DNA of 64,000 nucleotides from Symsagittifera roscoffensis (Eukaryota > Xenacoelomorpha > Acoela > Convolutidae). The stretch covers positions 19,577,789 through 19,641,788 of the forward strand of contig NC_087062.1 of the NCBI RefSeq assembly GCF_963678635.1. The letters run 5' to 3'. Shown here piece after piece: positions 53,963-64,000 of this stretch (the first letter of the stretch is position 1; each line of letters starts with the position of its first letter). The notes below the pieces were generated by a model. That model had not been told where the DNA came from. It made no database searches and saw only the letters and a list, made by a program, of their open reading frames with translations. Made by a program: the position numbers and the translations under genes.

Positions 53963-54445
53963 TTAATGTGGTGTCATTCGTCTTGCGCCTTCCCTATGGG
54001 GAACGGCGCCTTCCTCCAGTTCGATTTCAATTTTGACGAAATTACAACAACCGATATCCGCCTTATGTTTTGAAAATACATCCGCGTTCCAATTCAAAAC
54101 CGCCCGCAATGATTCTAAATCTCTCTCGCCTATTTTCCCTTTTAGGTGTTTCTTTTCTGGCAAAACCGGTTTGTCAGATTCTGGTTCATATGACGAGGGG
54201 CGTTCCAGAAAATTCGAGCAGCTCGACAAGCCGTCGTCCGTTTCGGGTTTTAATGAAAACAGTTTATGAATAGATTTTAATTCATTTATTCTATTTAAAA
54301 TTATATCATTATTGGCATGATAAGGGCAGTCTTTCTCATTATATCTCTTCAAGTTTTGTGTCTCTTCATAGTCAGTCCTCATCGCTGGATTGAAACCGTG
54401 GTGTCCAGTGTGTTCAATAACACACTGACACACAGTCCCTTTCAA
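53963..54445 (-). pseudogene. Gag-Pol region before reverse transcriptase
   Basis: 160 residues open: Y-H-A-N-N-D-I, R-I-N-E-L-K-S-I, D-D-G-L-S-S-C-S-N-F, L-K-G-K-I-G-E-R-D and V-F-S-K-H-K-A-D-I-G. The last resembles the stretch found just upstream of gypsy-type reverse transcriptases (F-S-x-x-x-x-D-I-G), then E-I-E-L-E-E-G-A-V-P. It overlaps the previous frame by four bases (54,442-54,445) after a frame change. Confidence 0.7.
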
Positions 54446-55200
54446 GTTACCGAGAAGCTCCGGCCTAAAATCACTGAAATTTGACTATTTGGGTTCGGTA
54501 CCAAACAAACCTGTTTACTATCACTTAACGAGTTCAAACTTCTTATTCTAAAAATTGCTACTATAGCTTGTCCCGGCTGTAGTTTTACCTTTCTGTCTAA
54601 AAAAGATTGGTGTCTCAAAGTGAATTCTGATGTTTCTTTCAGATTTCTGATTACCTGGTGTCCCGCTACCGAGACTATCGACTGTATTTTAATTCCCTGC
54701 GGTACCATACCGAACGTCTTCCCGGAGATCACATTTAGTTTCATGCTCAAACTGCTAGGTGCTTTCGTTTCTTCGACTTCTGATGCTTCGAACGCGTTCA
54801 GCCTTTCCTGAACTTTTTCATTTTCCAATTCGAGCTTCACCTTTTGTTCGATCTCTTTCGTTACCAATTCCTGCTGGACTCTGTTTAGAGGATCCCTCGC
54901 GGCTGCCCTATAGTCGATCTTGAAGTCATCCGATGCAGTCACCGGCTCCGGTTCACGTATCTCTTCCGTTACCGCCTGCATCTTCTTCGTTGCCAGCTCT
55001 TGCGGTTTTTCTTTTCTGCGTGCCTCCGCTTCACTCAACAGGCAAGCCTTGCTGGCTTTCACGCCCGATAAAGCTTCCTCATGCCTTGGATGCTTGATGT
55101 CTGCCACAGCATCCCAAAATTGTGGACAATCCGGTTTAAAATGACCTTCCAAATTTCAAAAGAAACAGCTTGGACCGAATTTCGCAATTACTCATGATCG
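54446..55200 (-). pseudogene. Gag-Pol part after the zinc knuckle; protease missing
   Basis: G-H-F-K-P-D-C-P-Q-F-W is the second half of a second zinc knuckle (its C-x2-C lies beyond a frame break near 55,150). Then come A-R-R-K-E-K-P, F-K-I-D-Y-R-A-A-A-R-D and a charged helix. P-S-S-L-S-M-K-L-N-V-I and V-A-G-H-Q-V-I-R-N-L follow, then an abrupt change to L-D-R-K-V-K-L-Q-P-G-Q and V-I-L-G-R-S-F. No D-(T/S)-G protease motif is seen between these parts, where a retropepsin is expected. I infer a deletion. Confidence 0.65.
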
Positions 55201-55256
55201 ACCTCTGACGTATCTTCATCCCCGAGGCTAAAGCCTATTCCTTTCATGCCCTGTTT

Positions 55257-55960
55257 CTAAGTTGGGCATGCTGACACATGATGGTCCGTCGAACTGCAAT
55301 TTGCACCAGAGCGTCTCTTGTCCATATCGTCCCTTGGTTTGTACAAGTCGTTTCCTTGGTTTCTTTGTCCATTGTTAAAATTGCCATAATTGTTTTTGTA
55401 ATGCCCCGATCTTGAAGGAGGCTTCAGCAAAAGATATTGTTTTGACTTGAGTCTCATCTCCTCTGGTGTCGGCGCATTGGTTGAGAGTGGGGTGTAATGT
55501 GTCGCCAACATTATTCGAAGTTCATCATTCTTCACACCATCAATGAATTTTGAGGCTACTGCTGCCAGGTTCATCTTTCTGTTCGACTCATATGGTTGGC
55601 TACGCCTTCTCAGCATCTCCAAAACTTGTCTATCGTCTCATCTTCACGTTGCCTCCGTTTCTCGAAGCGCATCATTGCTTGTTGTCCTTGCACCCCTGAA
55701 CCGAAACGATTTAACTAGATTTCTAAGATTTTCTCAGCAGTGTCCCGTTGGTATTGCTTTTTGACCATCACACAGTTGGTCTTGCTTTTTGGCCATCACA
55801 CAGTTTAGGGCTGTTCCTTCCAAAATACTGGTGAGCGCACTGCACTCCTGCCTTTCTGACAGGTCTTCTTCCTCAAAATGCAGTTTCATCACCTCTATCC
55901 AGGTGTCAATGTAGCCGTCAGATTCGTCTTTTTAGCATCTTGGTTTCTTAAATACCCTTC
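55257..55960 (-). pseudogene. gag capsid-like region and first zinc knuckle
   Basis: Near 55,940-55,790 one frame reads Y-I-D-T-W-I-E-V-M-K-L-H-F-E-E-E-D-L-S and L-N-C-V-M-A-K-K, as in a gypsy capsid. 55,622-55,257 gives M-L-R-R-R-S-Q-P, F-I-D-G-V-K-N-D-E-L-R, L-L-K-P-P-S-R-S, N-Y-G-N-F-N-N-G and the knuckle C-x2-C-x5-H-x3-C, with all ligands (the first Cys pair reads G-A-N-C after a Cys-to-Gly change, so one ligand is in fact lost). A duplicated 30-bp stretch (ttgctttttg-ccatcacacagtt) lies at 55,755-55,803. Several stops. Confidence 0.75.
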
Positions 55961-56378
55961 TGGACTTTTCACTGCGTTCATTGTTCCTAGATAACCTCGT
56001 AAGAAATGTTTCCGAGGACCTGTTCAGAGGTTCAAAGTCTGTGGCCATTGATGCAGCGTCTCTTGAATGCCCCGCCTGAGTATCTTCGCCCCCTGATAAA
56101 TGCTCCGGATTTTCCCTCCTGTCCGACTCACTGGGATTGTTTCTTCCTTGGCTCGCATGACTCCTGTTCCTGGAATCACATCTCCCAGTCGCATCATGTG
56201 TATCTTGCGTCGGTCGTTCGTTTGAGGTCTGTCTGTTGCCACTTGAACTTCCTCTGATATCTGGGCCCCGTGTTCTTTTGTCCCATGTGGCATAGCCTGA
56301 TGAACTGCCCCTTCCTCTTCATCAGGCTCCATTGCTCCATTCATCAGTGGATCCATTTGTCCTTCTCCTATTCTGCTG
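55961..56378 (-). pseudogene. gag Arg/Gly/Ser-rich region
   Basis: Between the coiled-coil part and the capsid. Two frames are open over much of it. One (56,356-56,024) is Met/Glu-rich; the other reads A-T-W-D-K-R-T-R-G-P-D-I-R-G-S-S-S-G-N-R and similar Ser/Arg/Gly residues. I cannot say which was coding. The low-complexity basic frame would fit an RNA-binding segment. Confidence 0.5.
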
Positions 56379-57740
56379 CTAATTGAAGTTCACCCTTGGC
56401 TCCCTACTGGGTTCTCCCGAGTGCGATTCCCCATTTTTCGATCCACTCCTGCTGCCTAGTAGCCCATCCAACCTGTCCATGATAGCCTGAATTCGCCTCT
56501 CCATCATCGCATCTATCTTTGTGTCAAGAGTTCCAAGAGTCTGCTCCTGTTGAATTCTCAACTTCTCCATGTCGTCTCTCAATCGAAATTCTCTTTGTTC
56601 AGCCTGCCTAGTCAATCGCGACAGGTTCTTCGCTAAGTGTTCATCCGTTCTCTTCTTCAAGCGTTTTTCGCTTCTGCTAGCTTCTTGTCTGTTGCGGTTG
56701 ATCTCTTCCCACAGACTTTCTCTCTCGACGTGGACTGTCCTTTCCAGTTCACTCATTCTTATGGACATATGTTCATTCTGTTCTCCTAAACTGCCCACTA
56801 TGTTGGCCAAGGCTTCTTCAATTGATGCTCCGTTTTCCACTAATGGCGTCACAAGTGGCGGTGTCAACCTGTCGATCCCAGGTAGCTTGGTACTGGTCGA
56901 GATTCGGGCTTTGAGTCTCTGCCTCGACGTCTTCTCACTATCCACCTCTGGATCCGCCGGTGCGTTGTTTAGCCCTGTGTTCCTACTCTGTCCAATTCGC
57001 ATTTCCGAATTCGTCATATTCACAAAGTCTCCTGACTGGCCTGATCCTTTTGTGGTACTGCTTATTGTCCTCACCACACCAAATTGGTCCATGGTACCAG
57101 TCTGTCTATCGGTGTATGCGCCATTCTCCTGAGTCGAACTATTGAGGCTGACTTGAAATCCGAAGTCATCTTGCCCTTCATCGTCCTCTTCTTCTTCCTG
57201 GGTTTCTGCTTCATCGCTTGTACCCGTTCCCATAGTAAATGGAAAGAAAATTCCAAAAGTGTTCTTCACTCTTTCTGAAAACGATGAGGACGTTGCTGGT
57301 TTTTCCGTCATGCCAACCATCATGGTGTTGTCTGTGGATGATCTTATCCTCGCCACATTTTCAGTAGAGATGTCGGACAGTTCCGACATCTCTTCTCGAT
57401 ACAAGGTCCCTGTGGAAGTTGCAAAATCTTGGCCTTGTTCTACCAGAGTAGATTCACTCGCCAATCTTCTGTTTCCTCTCCCTTCCGGTCCATGTCCCTC
57501 CTGATTCTCATCCATGGCAGGGTCCGAATGGACATCTACCTCTAACCTTACCTTTTGTCCTTCTGATGACTTTTGACTCCTGGTTTCAACCATCATGCCT
57601 GAAACTTTCTTCCCCATGTCGGTCCGGGTTCGTGTGATCTTTTCCACAAAAGGGTCATTCATTGCTTTTCTCTGTTTCTCTGGTATGAACTTCCTGGAGC
57701 TATCACCTAGTTTAGGTATCCTTGACTTGTCTAAACTCAT
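56379..57740 (-). pseudogene. gag: gag N-terminal 453 residues
   Basis: The longest gag frame of the window, without a stop. The start is put at the ATG 57,740 (M-S-L-D-K-S-R-I-P-K-L), because every shorter gag relic begins with the same M-S-L-D-(K/R). The order is a basic N-terminus; a Ser/Thr-rich part with E-E-M-S-E-L-S-D-I-S; F-F-P-F-T-M-G-T-G; a strongly acidic run (E-E-E-E-D-D-E); D-Q-F-G-V-V-R; T-P-P-L-V-T-P-L-V-E; then a ~130-residue coiled coil (S-I-R-M-S-E-L-E-R to M-D-R-L-D-G-L-L). Gag forms the particle and packs RNA. A coiled coil this long before the capsid is unusual. The frame ends at TAG or TGA near 56,379, but gag homology continues in another frame. Confidence 0.8.
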
Positions 57741-58207
57741 TTTCAATTTATCACTTGTTAATGCCTATACACTCAATTCGGTTGCCTCTTAGTCTACTGA
57801 TAATAATAACACAACACAAAATATTCCAAAAGTTTCACTTAAATAGTGACCACGAATCCATGCATGTTATCACAGTACAGCGTGTATACAATTTTTTCAC
57901 AATAATCGATTATTAGTAGTAAAATATGAAGCAATCACAGTCTGATGATATCAATTTATTTAAAAGATAGTGTTCTCACTACCCAATCAAGCACCAATAT
58001 TATTGATTTAAAACCAAAAATCAAGAAAAATAATGATAATTTTAATGAAAAACGTATGTGTATTGTATTTTAGTCAGTCGCAATGTGATAGTCGAACTTG
58101 TTTCTAAAGAATGAGCTTTCCCTGTTTGATGCTGCACGAAGCAGACAAAACTTGAAGGCAGTAATTTTCTCAAGTGGGCGTCTATTGCACCCACCGAGTC
58201 CCGTGTT
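57741..58207 (-). other. gag leader (minus strand)
   Basis: Noncoding. The part next to gag (57,745-57,900) is the diverged version of the leader seen upstream of all other gag copies (aacacaacacaa, agtgaccac, acagtac). The rest is AT-rich, with nothing recognised. Confidence 0.5.
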
Positions 58208-59344
58208 ACCTATCTGCATTCGGGTTGCCCGAGCTAGGCCTACTAAAATTCTCAGGGCAATCTTTTTCCTAAAAACGATTTGGATTTGAATCCACACAAG
58301 TCAGTTTTAAACTCTTTTTCAATTTAGACCTACTATCGCGAATATCTGAGTTTAGACCTGTTTGGTTTTGGTCTGATCTTCAATTAAAAGGTAAGTTACC
58401 AGTGCAGTCTCTTAATAACCTAATACCTTTCACTATTATCTTTTCTTCTGTCTACTTAAGTCTTAACAAAACAGTACCTCTCCGGATTGGCAGAAACAGT
58501 ACCCCTCCGGATTGGCAAAAACAAGACACCTCCGGATTGGCTAAAATAGTACCCCTCCAGAATGGCAAAAACAGTGCGCCTTCGGATTGGCAAAAATAGT
58601 ACCCCTCCGGATTGGCGAAAAATAGTACCCCTCCGGATTGGCAAAAACAGTACCCCTCCGGATTGGCAAAATTGTTACCCCTCTGGATTGGAAAAATTGA
58701 GACCCCTCCGGATTGGCAAAATCGGGAACCCTCCGGGTTGGCAAAATTGGGACCCCTCCTGATTGGAAAAAGTGGGGACCTCCGGATTGGCCAAATTGGC
58801 ACCCCTCCGGATTGGCAAAATTGGGACCCTTCCGGATTGGTACCCCTCCGGGTTTGTAAAAATAGCTTTTCAGAGAATTCCAAAACTTTCACCCGATACC
58901 CTTCCTGATACGTTCTCCGATGCTATTATGCTGTTTGAACTAACTACGAATGGTGTATTTTCTTTCCCTAGACCCTTCCGGATTGAAGCTAAGCCTCTTA
59001 TTTGTAATTCATCTTAACTCTGAAGGGTCTAATCACTAGCCTAGTTTCGAATCGACTATGGTTTCCTGGTTCCCGTAGCCTTCTCTTTTTGTCTAGAACA
59101 GTGTAAAATTGCCTTATTCAACTGTTGCGACATTTTGGTAGGGGTGTATGGGCTTTCCAAAAACCTTTATGAAACGTTAAAGGGTCTACCTTCCCGAATT
59201 AGTGAAATTGCTAAAAACAATCTAAAAAAATTTTTCTCGCTTACTTTTTTAAATAATTGATTGGTTTAATGAGTAATTTCACCTAACTTCTGATCTAATG
59301 GTTTCAAGATCAACTGGATCTGTCCAGTAGTTCCAAAGTTATTA
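58208..59344. repeat. 1.14-kb tandem duplication, first unit, with minisatellite
   Basis: Starts acctatctgc and is repeated at 59,345 (period 1,137 bp). Most positions are identical, with scattered changes and small indels. It holds the 25-bp array at 58,474-58,856, followed by a segment common to the leader/LTR DNA at 8.35-8.5 and 28.8-29.05 kb (ggtaggggtgta, gggctttcc). No gene. Confidence 0.9.
58474..58856. repeat. 25-bp minisatellite array
   Basis: About 16 monomers of cccctccggattggcaaaaacagta and variants, mostly exactly 25 bp. The core ccggattggc is best kept. Its reverse complement gccaatccgg contains a CCAAT box in nearly every unit. The A-rich spacer changes along the array: acagta and atagta at one end, ttggga at the other, so neighbours are most alike, as expected of local duplication. 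Confidence 0.95.
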
Positions 59345-60497
59345 ACCTATCTGCCTTCGGATTGCCCGAGCTAGGCCTACTAAAATCCTCAGGGCAATCT
59401 TTTTCCCACAAACGATTTGGATTTGAATCCACACAAGTCAGTTTTAAACTCTTTTTTAATTTAGACTTACTATCGCGAATATCTGAGTTTAGACCTGTTT
59501 GGTTTTGGTCTGATCTTCAATTAAAAAGCAAGTTACCAGTGCAGTCACTGGTTCCTAGCCTGTCTCTTAATAACCTAATAACTTTCACTATTATCTTTTC
59601 TTCTGTCTACTTAAGTCTTAACAAAACAGTACCTCTCCGGATTGGCAGAAACAGTACCCCTCCGGATTGGCAAAAACAAGACCCCTCCGGATTGGCTAAA
59701 ATAGTACCCCTCCGGAATGGCAAAAACAGTACGCCTCCGGATTGGCAAAAATAGTACCCCTCCGGATTGGCAAAAAATAGTACCCCTCCGGATTGGCAAA
59801 ACAGTACCCCTTCGGATTGGCAAAATTGGGACCCCTCCGGATTGGAAAAATTGAGACCCCTCCGGATTGGCCAAATCGGGAATTCTCCGGATTGGCAAAA
59901 TTGGGACCCCTCCTGATTGGAAAAATTGGGACCCTCCGAATTGGCAAAATTGGGACCCCTCCGGATTGGCAAAATTGGGATCCTTCCGGATTGGTACCCC
60001 TCCGGGTTTGTAAAAATAGCTTTTCAGAGAATTCCAAAACTTTCACCCGATACCGTTCCTGATACGTTCTCCGATGCTATTATGCCGTTTGAACTAACTA
60101 GGAATGGTGTATTTTCTTTCCCTAGACCCTTCCGGATTGAAGCTAAGCCTCTTATTTGACCATTCACCTTAACTCTGAAGGGTCTTATCACTAGCCTAGT
60201 TTCGAATCGACTATAATTTCCTGGTTCCCGTAGCCTTCTCTTTTTGTCTAGAACAGTGTAAAATTGCCCTATTCAACTGTTGCGACACTTTGGTAGGGGT
60301 GTATGGGCTTTCCAAAAAACTTTATAAAACGTGAAGGGTCTACCTTCCCGAATTAGTGAATTTGCTAAAAACAATCTAAAAAATTTTTTCCCGCTTACTT
60401 TTTTAAATAATTGATTGGTTTAATGAGTAAATTCACCTCACTTCTGATCTAATGGTTCCAAGATCAACTGGATCTGTCCAGTAGTTCCAAAGTTATT
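59345..60497. repeat. 1.14-kb tandem duplication, second unit, with minisatellite
   Basis: Second unit. An extra ctggttcctagcctgt near 59,548 and other small changes distinguish it. It ends where the first unit would start again (agttattaa), and there continues into unique LTR-like DNA. The array is at 59,627-60,010. Confidence 0.9.
59627..60010. repeat. 25-bp minisatellite array
   Basis: The same array in the second 1.14-kb unit. Monomer order is the same as in 58,474-58,856, with private point changes such as gaattctcc at about 59,880 and gaccctccgaattgg at about 59,930. Confidence 0.95.
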
Positions 60498-62318
60498 AAA
60501 CAAGACGTCTTTTTTTCTAAAATCAAAAAATTTTCTCTGTTATACGTTCCGCCTAACTTTTTCCTTTTTTCCTTGATTCTGTTCTTTTCGCCCTAAAAGT
60601 TTTTGATCCGAGCTCACAAGGCCTATACTCTTCTAGTTCATTGCAAAAAACCCGATCTAAAACAATCCGGCTGAAAAAAAATTCCAAAAACCATGCTATT
60701 TGGACCCCTCCGGATTGATGAATCCACTAAAACAAACACATTAAGTTCGATTTCACTGTAACCCGGAAGTTTATCCGCAAACGGATTTTAAAACCCGTCG
60801 ATTCACTAGTGAACGTTGTCTGAACAATAATTTTTACTGTCTTAACTCAATGATTTCAAAAAGTTTTCTTACTTTGTAGCGTTTCGTTTCTTCAAAAATC
60901 AAGAAAATTCGGTTTTTGGTACCCAATTAGTTCCAACCACTTCTGAACTAAACTTAACCGGTTCTACCTATTATACTAGTACAGTTACAATACAACTCAC
61001 TAATTTAGGGCTTTTTTCCGTTTCAAAAAATATCGATATCTCAAAAATCGCTATTTGTGGGGAGATCAAAATATCGCTATTTTGAGCCTAAAAACCGGCC
61101 TGCTTAGTGTGTTTTTTACTGAAAAACGGTATAGGAGTATTAATACAGGTTGTTTAAAGAAAAATACTAGTAATAGTATACCCCTCCGGGTTTGCTCAAT
61201 CTCCGAATTAAGATGCTTAACTCGGAAATTCGCAGTTCGGTGAAGGGTCACTACAGTGCAGTCACTGTAGAGCCCCCACAGAGTAATATCTTACTTTTTG
61301 TACTAAAATGGAGATACAAAACTTTTAACGATACCCAAGAGTCAATTTTTGTTGTCCTTGAGCCCTTTCTTGTCGCTCCTTGAACTGCTTGCCGGATCAG
61401 TCTTCTTCACTAATCCCGAGAGGCGAGACCCTTCCGGATTGAGCGCAAATTAGCATTAACGTGCTTCAATACTCAAACAACCCTACAGTACAAGCACCAC
61501 AAACGGGCCACACAATTGATCGTAACGATCTTAACTGTTATAAATGCCTGTAACAACAATATATCTAGCAACAACAAACGGGAGGGTCGGATCACATCTC
61601 GTCTGGGGAGATGATTTCTACTGATTTTATACTTTTTTTAACTGTTTTTGGTTTTTTCGGTTATTTCTTTTCTTTTTCTTAGGTCTATACAACTTTGTTT
61701 TTGGTTTCTTGTATATCTTTAAGTGTTTTTGGTCACGTACCACTCAGGACATGACGGGACCGCGAATCCCCCCACCCTTCCTGGTTCGTGAATTTTCGGT
61801 CCTAACTAGGTTAAAAAACTATTCACGGGAAACCGGAAGGCTTTATCTGAAAATGAAACTGGATGTTATTTAAATTCAATTCAGGACATAACCAGGAATC
61901 TAAAATTTTATATAAAATAGTTTGAGTTTTCCGCCCGAGACCCCTCCGGATTCTGGAATCAGGGGAAACAACGCTCTTATTTATTTCCGGAGGGCTGGAC
62001 ACGCTGACCAACACCCTTCACCGTTCGTGTGAATTGCTTTGTAACGATTGTAGCGACACAATCGTTACAACTCGGAGTGGTTTCGGACAATTTCCAGTTA
62101 TCTGAAGTCTCTTTCTTTCGTAGTTATTTCTACTGCAACTATTGTTTTTCTGTTTTTCTTCCAATTTACTTCTAAAATGGCCGTTTCAAACACTTCATAG
62201 AAATGTGACGTCACAATTCGAATTCTTGAAAATTAAAATTTCCAGAATATTTTGACCTTCACGATTCGTCTAATCATTCAAATAACGTCGCTAATCTGCT
62301 GAATCGTTAATCCTCCAG
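60498..62318 (-). repeat. LTR-like noncoding DNA upstream of gag
   Basis: Positions 60,540-61,700 match 29,240-30,200 in the same orientation (ttccgcctaac, ggatgatgaatcca-type, ttaactcggaaattcgca, gggtcactacagtg). 61,844-62,318 match 36,190-36,668. This is therefore the 5' LTR/leader counterpart for the minus-strand element. No gene. The exact LTR ends are not resolved. Confidence 0.65.
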
Positions 62319-63223
62319 TGTAACATTCGTCTACTGCAGTCACACATGAGGCTTAAGAAAAATAGGCCCTATAACTATTGGCTCAAGAGTCAGGGACACT
62401 ATCTCTTGTGTTTTTCCACCTCAAATCAGTCGGAGCCAATTCGGTTCGCTTGTGACACGAGACCACGACCCGTTACAGCTTAAAGGCTACTACTAAAATA
62501 TCCCCCCCACCCTAGAATTAATAACGTCCCCATACTCAGGTCTCTAGATACCCAAAATACATGAACGCCGTTAAAAACCGGGTCGGAACAATCCGTTAAG
62601 TTACTTTTTATTAGACAGTGGAACTTTGATCCATTTCAGATGGATCAACCTAAAACTCGCCTTACCTCAACATAACAATTATAAAACACACTCTAGAAAT
62701 TTAAATTAGTACTCACATTGTAGCACGCTCAAGAATCAGGAAGTAAATAAGTCGGTGTGCAACTCAAGAATCAATAAAGTAACTAAAATGAGTTTAATGT
62801 TTGTCAGTTTTAATAACAAGAACAAGTTTGTACTCTAGAATGTCAGTTCTCGTGAACCATTGGGACACTCTAGCTGTCCACCTTTCCACCGAAGGTTCAC
62901 TCTAGTCCAGTTTAGAATAATACTCCAATCACAACAATCCAGTTCGCGGGGATGCGCTCGTCTCTCTTCTAGATGGGACAGCTCTACTCTAGATTATTAT
63001 CGCTATTGAAATTGCGAATAGCAATTTCCCACTGATTTTTCTAGCAACTTTCCCGCGCTTGTCACTCGATTGTTCTTACTTCTCTTTTCTGATTTTCAGT
63101 TATCGCGAGAAAATCGTGCATGACAGGTTCCATTCGAAAATTAAAAAAATTAAATTTCACTCCAAAATCAAGTGTTTTTTGCTTCTCTCAAGGTCAAACT
63201 TCCAAATATGACCGACTGGCACA
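62319..63223. mobile_element. LTR-like insert (TGTAACA...GGCACA), second copy
   Basis: Matches 34,300-35,127 in the same orientation, more diverged (ggccctataac, catttcagatggatcaacctaaaactc, ctgtccacctt, cgactggcaca). In the related stretch at 36,668-36,720 it is absent, so it is an insertion between the LTR-like segment and the 3' noncoding region. No target-site duplication seen. Confidence 0.5.
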
Positions 63224-63651
63224 TACTCCCCGGACTCGAGATCGATGTCCTCATCGCGTGCTGTCTTCTGCCAGTGAGTCCCAGAAAACCGAGTGTTACT
63301 CAAGATACAGTGCCAGTGGTCATTTACAGAAGTTTGCAGCAGACTTAAGCTTATCTACACCCCAAAATTCACAGCCATGTAAAATTTTCACACTATCGCT
63401 AAACAGTAATCAAAATCTGCACACACCTGCACCCTTGAATTTTCGCTTTCCAAGCCAATCATTTAAAATTTCTTTTGTCCTATTCAATTAGGAAATTGTC
63501 ATGCAGCATTTTGATTTATATAGTAAATATAGTATATTAATAACAATATTTGCTTTGTTAAAATTTCTTTTTCGTGAATCCAAGTTTCACCCGGATCCAC
63601 GCTCAAGCCCCCTTTCCCTCTCAAGACTCAAGATCCATTCGAGCCACTTAC
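63224..63651 (-). other. 3' noncoding region of the neighbouring element
   Basis: The first 220 bp match 36,715-36,900 past the main ORF-B. The rest is AT-rich. No coding region seen in either strand that is kept elsewhere. Confidence 0.55.
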
Positions 63652-64000
63652 TCATCTCGCACTCTTCGCCTTGGAGGTACTGCACCCTGAAGTACTAGAT
63701 ACGGCAAACTGTCTCAACAGTTCCTCTTCATCATCGGAGCTAATCACAATCTCCTCCCAAGCCTTCAGCTGTTCGTAGGATTGCATCCATTCTCTTTGCT
63801 CTTGCAACCTCTTTGCCTGGTTGGGTAGTGCCTTCACCCTAGATTCCCGGTTCAAACAAAAGGAGTTGTGCAGGCTCAAGCTCCCGTTCTTCGCCAGGTC
63901 CTCCTCTAGTATCGATTCCCTCGCCTTGGTATTGTCTCTAGACATTTTACCCACTCTCTTCCATCCTGTTGTGATTGCATTACGATGCGTTAACAGGGGT
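63652..64000 (-). pseudogene. ORF-B C-terminal end of the next element copy, cut by the window edge
   Basis: An open frame from the right edge to the stop at 63,652. It has L-L-T-H-R-N-A-I-T-T (matching F-L-T-H-T-N-A-V-T-T of the plus copies at about 4,530), then E-E-D-L-A-K-N-G-S-L-S-L-H-N-S-F-C-L-N-R-E-S, matching the LHNSFC motif of the other copies, and an acidic S-S-D-D-E-E-E patch. No stop is seen in this part, so this copy might be less damaged than the others. The P-C-C-K segment is replaced by P-N-Q-A-K. Its upstream part lies outside the window. Confidence 0.65.

Noticed and set aside
56024-56356. 110-residue Met-rich frame as a separate gene
   Set aside because: It is inside gag between the coiled coil and the capsid. 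An alternative Ser/Arg/Gly frame is equally open and more gag-like.
58474-60010. CRISPR-like look of regularly spaced repeats
   Set aside because: Monomers are directly adjacent, spacers are not unique and no cas genes are present. It is a eukaryotic minisatellite.

Overview
The window looks like repeat-rich nuclear DNA of a eukaryote, most likely an invertebrate animal. I recognise no host gene, rRNA or tRNA. Nearly all of it can be traced to one family of very large Ty3/gypsy-type LTR retroelements plus smaller repeats nested in them. Every coding copy is broken by stops, frameshifts or deletions, so genes are called as pseudogenes. Species cannot be told from what is here. All homology statements are alignments made by eye between copies in this window, plus family motifs I recognise. 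No search was run. || Best copy, minus strand, about 62.3 to 36.2 kb. Reading right to left: long noncoding LTR/leader DNA with a 25-bp minisatellite (62.3-57.7 kb); Gag with a coiled coil, capsid-like part and zinc knuckle (57.7-55.2); Pol with reverse transcriptase, RNase H remnants and integrase (55.2-50.1); a rearranged second partial Pol (48.5-46.9); a small ORF ending in a macro-domain-like fold (46.9-46.1); a giant accessory ORF-A of about 1,800 codons carrying an SGNH/GDSL-hydrolase domain (45.7-40.3); and a second accessory ORF-B of about 930 codons (40.3-37.5) whose start overlaps the ORF-A stop in an ATGA. The end of ORF-B recurs at the right edge (63.65-64.0 kb), 26.1 kb away on the same strand. 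This fits an order of LTR, gag, pol, accessory genes, LTR. || Left half. A plus-strand accessory relic (1.0-4.8 kb) runs into LTR-like DNA, minisatellite and the start of gag. A 6.2-kb block spanning ORF-B tail, LTR and gag start is tandemly duplicated almost without change (3,707-9,907 and 9,908-16,108). From 15.4 to 28.3 kb lie many broken gag copies that switch strand, including a tandem array of about 726-bp gag-leader units on the minus strand (20.2-28.3 kb). LTR-like DNA in reverse orientation (28.5-31.7 kb) makes the left third a large inverted repeat. Further plus-strand ORF-A/ORF-B fragments (31.7-34.3 kb), an 0.8-kb LTR-like insert (34.3-35.1) and a foldback element (35.4-36.2) lead to the main copy. 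|| If the parent element is intact elsewhere, it would make Gag and Pol for retrotransposition plus two to three unusual accessory proteins (SGNH hydrolase, macro domain, large novel proteins) in the position where some LTR elements carry env. That accessory block is the main discovery candidate in this window.
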